DNA of 64,000 bases from Sediminicola sp. (GTDB lineage: Bacteria; Bacteroidota; Bacteroidia; Flavobacteriales; Flavobacteriaceae), in assembly GCA_024643325.1 (NCBI GenBank), contig JAHEND010000002.1, forward strand, positions 108,269 to 172,268, written 5' to 3'. How positions within the stretch are numbered: the first letter of the stretch is position 1; every line of letters begins with the position of its first letter. A program made the translations under genes and the position numbers. Positions 63,095 to 64,000 of the stretch are shown piece by piece. The notes below the pieces were generated by a model. It did not search any database. It had not been told where the DNA came from and saw nothing but the letters and a program-made list of their open reading frames with translations.

Positions 63095-64000
63095 ATGATA
63101 GAAATTAAAGAAGCTATTGGAAAGAAAGGAATCAAAGATTTTGTTTGTTTTCCATTCTCTTTATACAAAGACAATCCATATTGGGTGCCTCCTATTATTA
63201 AAGATGAAATGGAGGTTTTTGATCCTTCGATTAATCCAGTTTTTAAAACAGCTCAAGCACGTTTTTTCTTAGCCTATAGGAATGGTGAAATTGTAGGCAG
63301 GGTGGCGGCTATGATCAACTGGATTGAGGTGAAAGAACAAAAAATAAAGAAAATGCGCTTTGGTTGGATGGATTTTATAGACAACAAAGAAGTCTCTAAA
63401 GCACTCATCGAAAAAGTAGCCCTGATTGGTCGTGAACACGATTTAACCTATATGGAGGGTCCAGTAGGTTTTTCTAATCTAGATAAGGTTGGTTGTCTTA
63501 TTGAAGGTTTTGATCATATTGGTACTATGATAACCTGGTATAACCACCCGTATTACGCATCACATTTTGAATCATTAGGATTTGTCAAGGAAAAGGAATA
63601 TATGGAAAATATCTTTCCATTTAGCAATATAGATCCAAGCCTTTTTAATAAGGCGCAGGAACTCATTAAGAGACGTTATAAGCTCAGAGCGCTTAATTTC
63701 ACAAAGACTAAAGATATTTTACCTTATGCAGATAAAATGTTCGATTTGTTCAATGAAAGCTACGCAAATTTATCTTCATTTGTGCCAATCACAGAGGTGC
63801 AAAAGTCATTTTTCACTAAGAGATACTTGTCTTTCATTAATCCAGAATTTATAAAATTTGTGTTTGATGAGGCAGACAACTTAGTGGCTTTTGCCATTCT
63901 AATGCCTTCCTTTTCAAAAGCCTTACAAAAAGCCAATGGACGTTTATATCCCTTTGGATTGTTTCACCTACTGAGAGCGAGAAAAAAATCTAAAGACATT
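63095..64000 (+). CDS. GNAT-like/hypothetical protein (partial, runs off window)
   Basis: Open frame from ATG 63095: MIEIKEAIGKKGIKDFVCFPFSLYKDNPYWVPPIIKDEMEVFDPSINPVFKTAQARFFLAYRNGEIVGRVAA...; absent from supplied ORF track. Confidence 0.7.
   Translation, partial: MIEIKEAIGKKGIKDFVCFPFSLYKDNPYWVPPIIKDEMEVFDPSINPVFKTAQARFFLAYRNGEIVGRVAAMINWIEVKEQKIKKMRFGWMDFIDNKEVSKALIEKVALIGREHDLTYMEGPVGFSNLDKVGCLIEGFDHIGTMITWYNHPYYASHFESLGFVKEKEYMENIFPFSNIDPSLFNKAQELIKRRYKLRALNFTKTKDILPYADKMFDLFNESYANLSSFVPITEVQKSFFTKRYLSFINPEFIKFVFDEADNLVAFAILMPSFSKALQKANGRLYPFGLFHLLRARKKSKDI

Overview
64 kb chromosomal window from a member of the Bacteroidota, probably Flavobacteriaceae, judged from gene content, AT-rich composition and TAnnTTTG-type -7 promoter boxes. 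It is mostly housekeeping sequence: a complete hisGDCBHAF(IE) operon on the minus strand with fused hisB and hisIE; lipid A genes lpxD-lpxC/fabZ-lpxA-efp-lpxD2 followed by sucD and fabG; a PorX-type response regulator with a PglZ/alkaline-phosphatase-like output; tsaE, an alanine-dehydrogenase-like gene, proline dehydrogenase and aroB; parE/parC; ychF; ferredoxin, LuxC-like reductase, serC and serA-like genes; a TonB-dependent receptor locus; folE; a dihydroorotase-like gene; bcp, nth, a sigma factor and uvrA; and a surface-polysaccharide/YfhO cluster. I saw no rRNA, tRNA, CRISPR array, prophage or transposon. The most interesting signal is not in the ORF track. Upstream of hisG on the minus strand is a short ORF, MTQTHTHHHFIYCAQAR* (His at positions 5, 7, 8, 9), followed by a 12-bp-stem intrinsic terminator whose U-tract ends just before the hisG ATG. 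The last leader codons (GCT CAG GCG AGG) can pair with the 5' arm of that terminator, which gives a complete candidate transcription-attenuation switch. A second signal is an array of four TTACAnnTGTAA-like palindromes within about 100 bp, between an M14-like peptidase gene and a divergent XRE-type regulator. Several start codons in the ORF track need correction (hisG, SPFH, HD hydrolase, M14 peptidase, porX, folE, the alpha/beta hydrolase, uvrA and the 50 kb gene). All family names come from reading the protein sequences; no database search was run.
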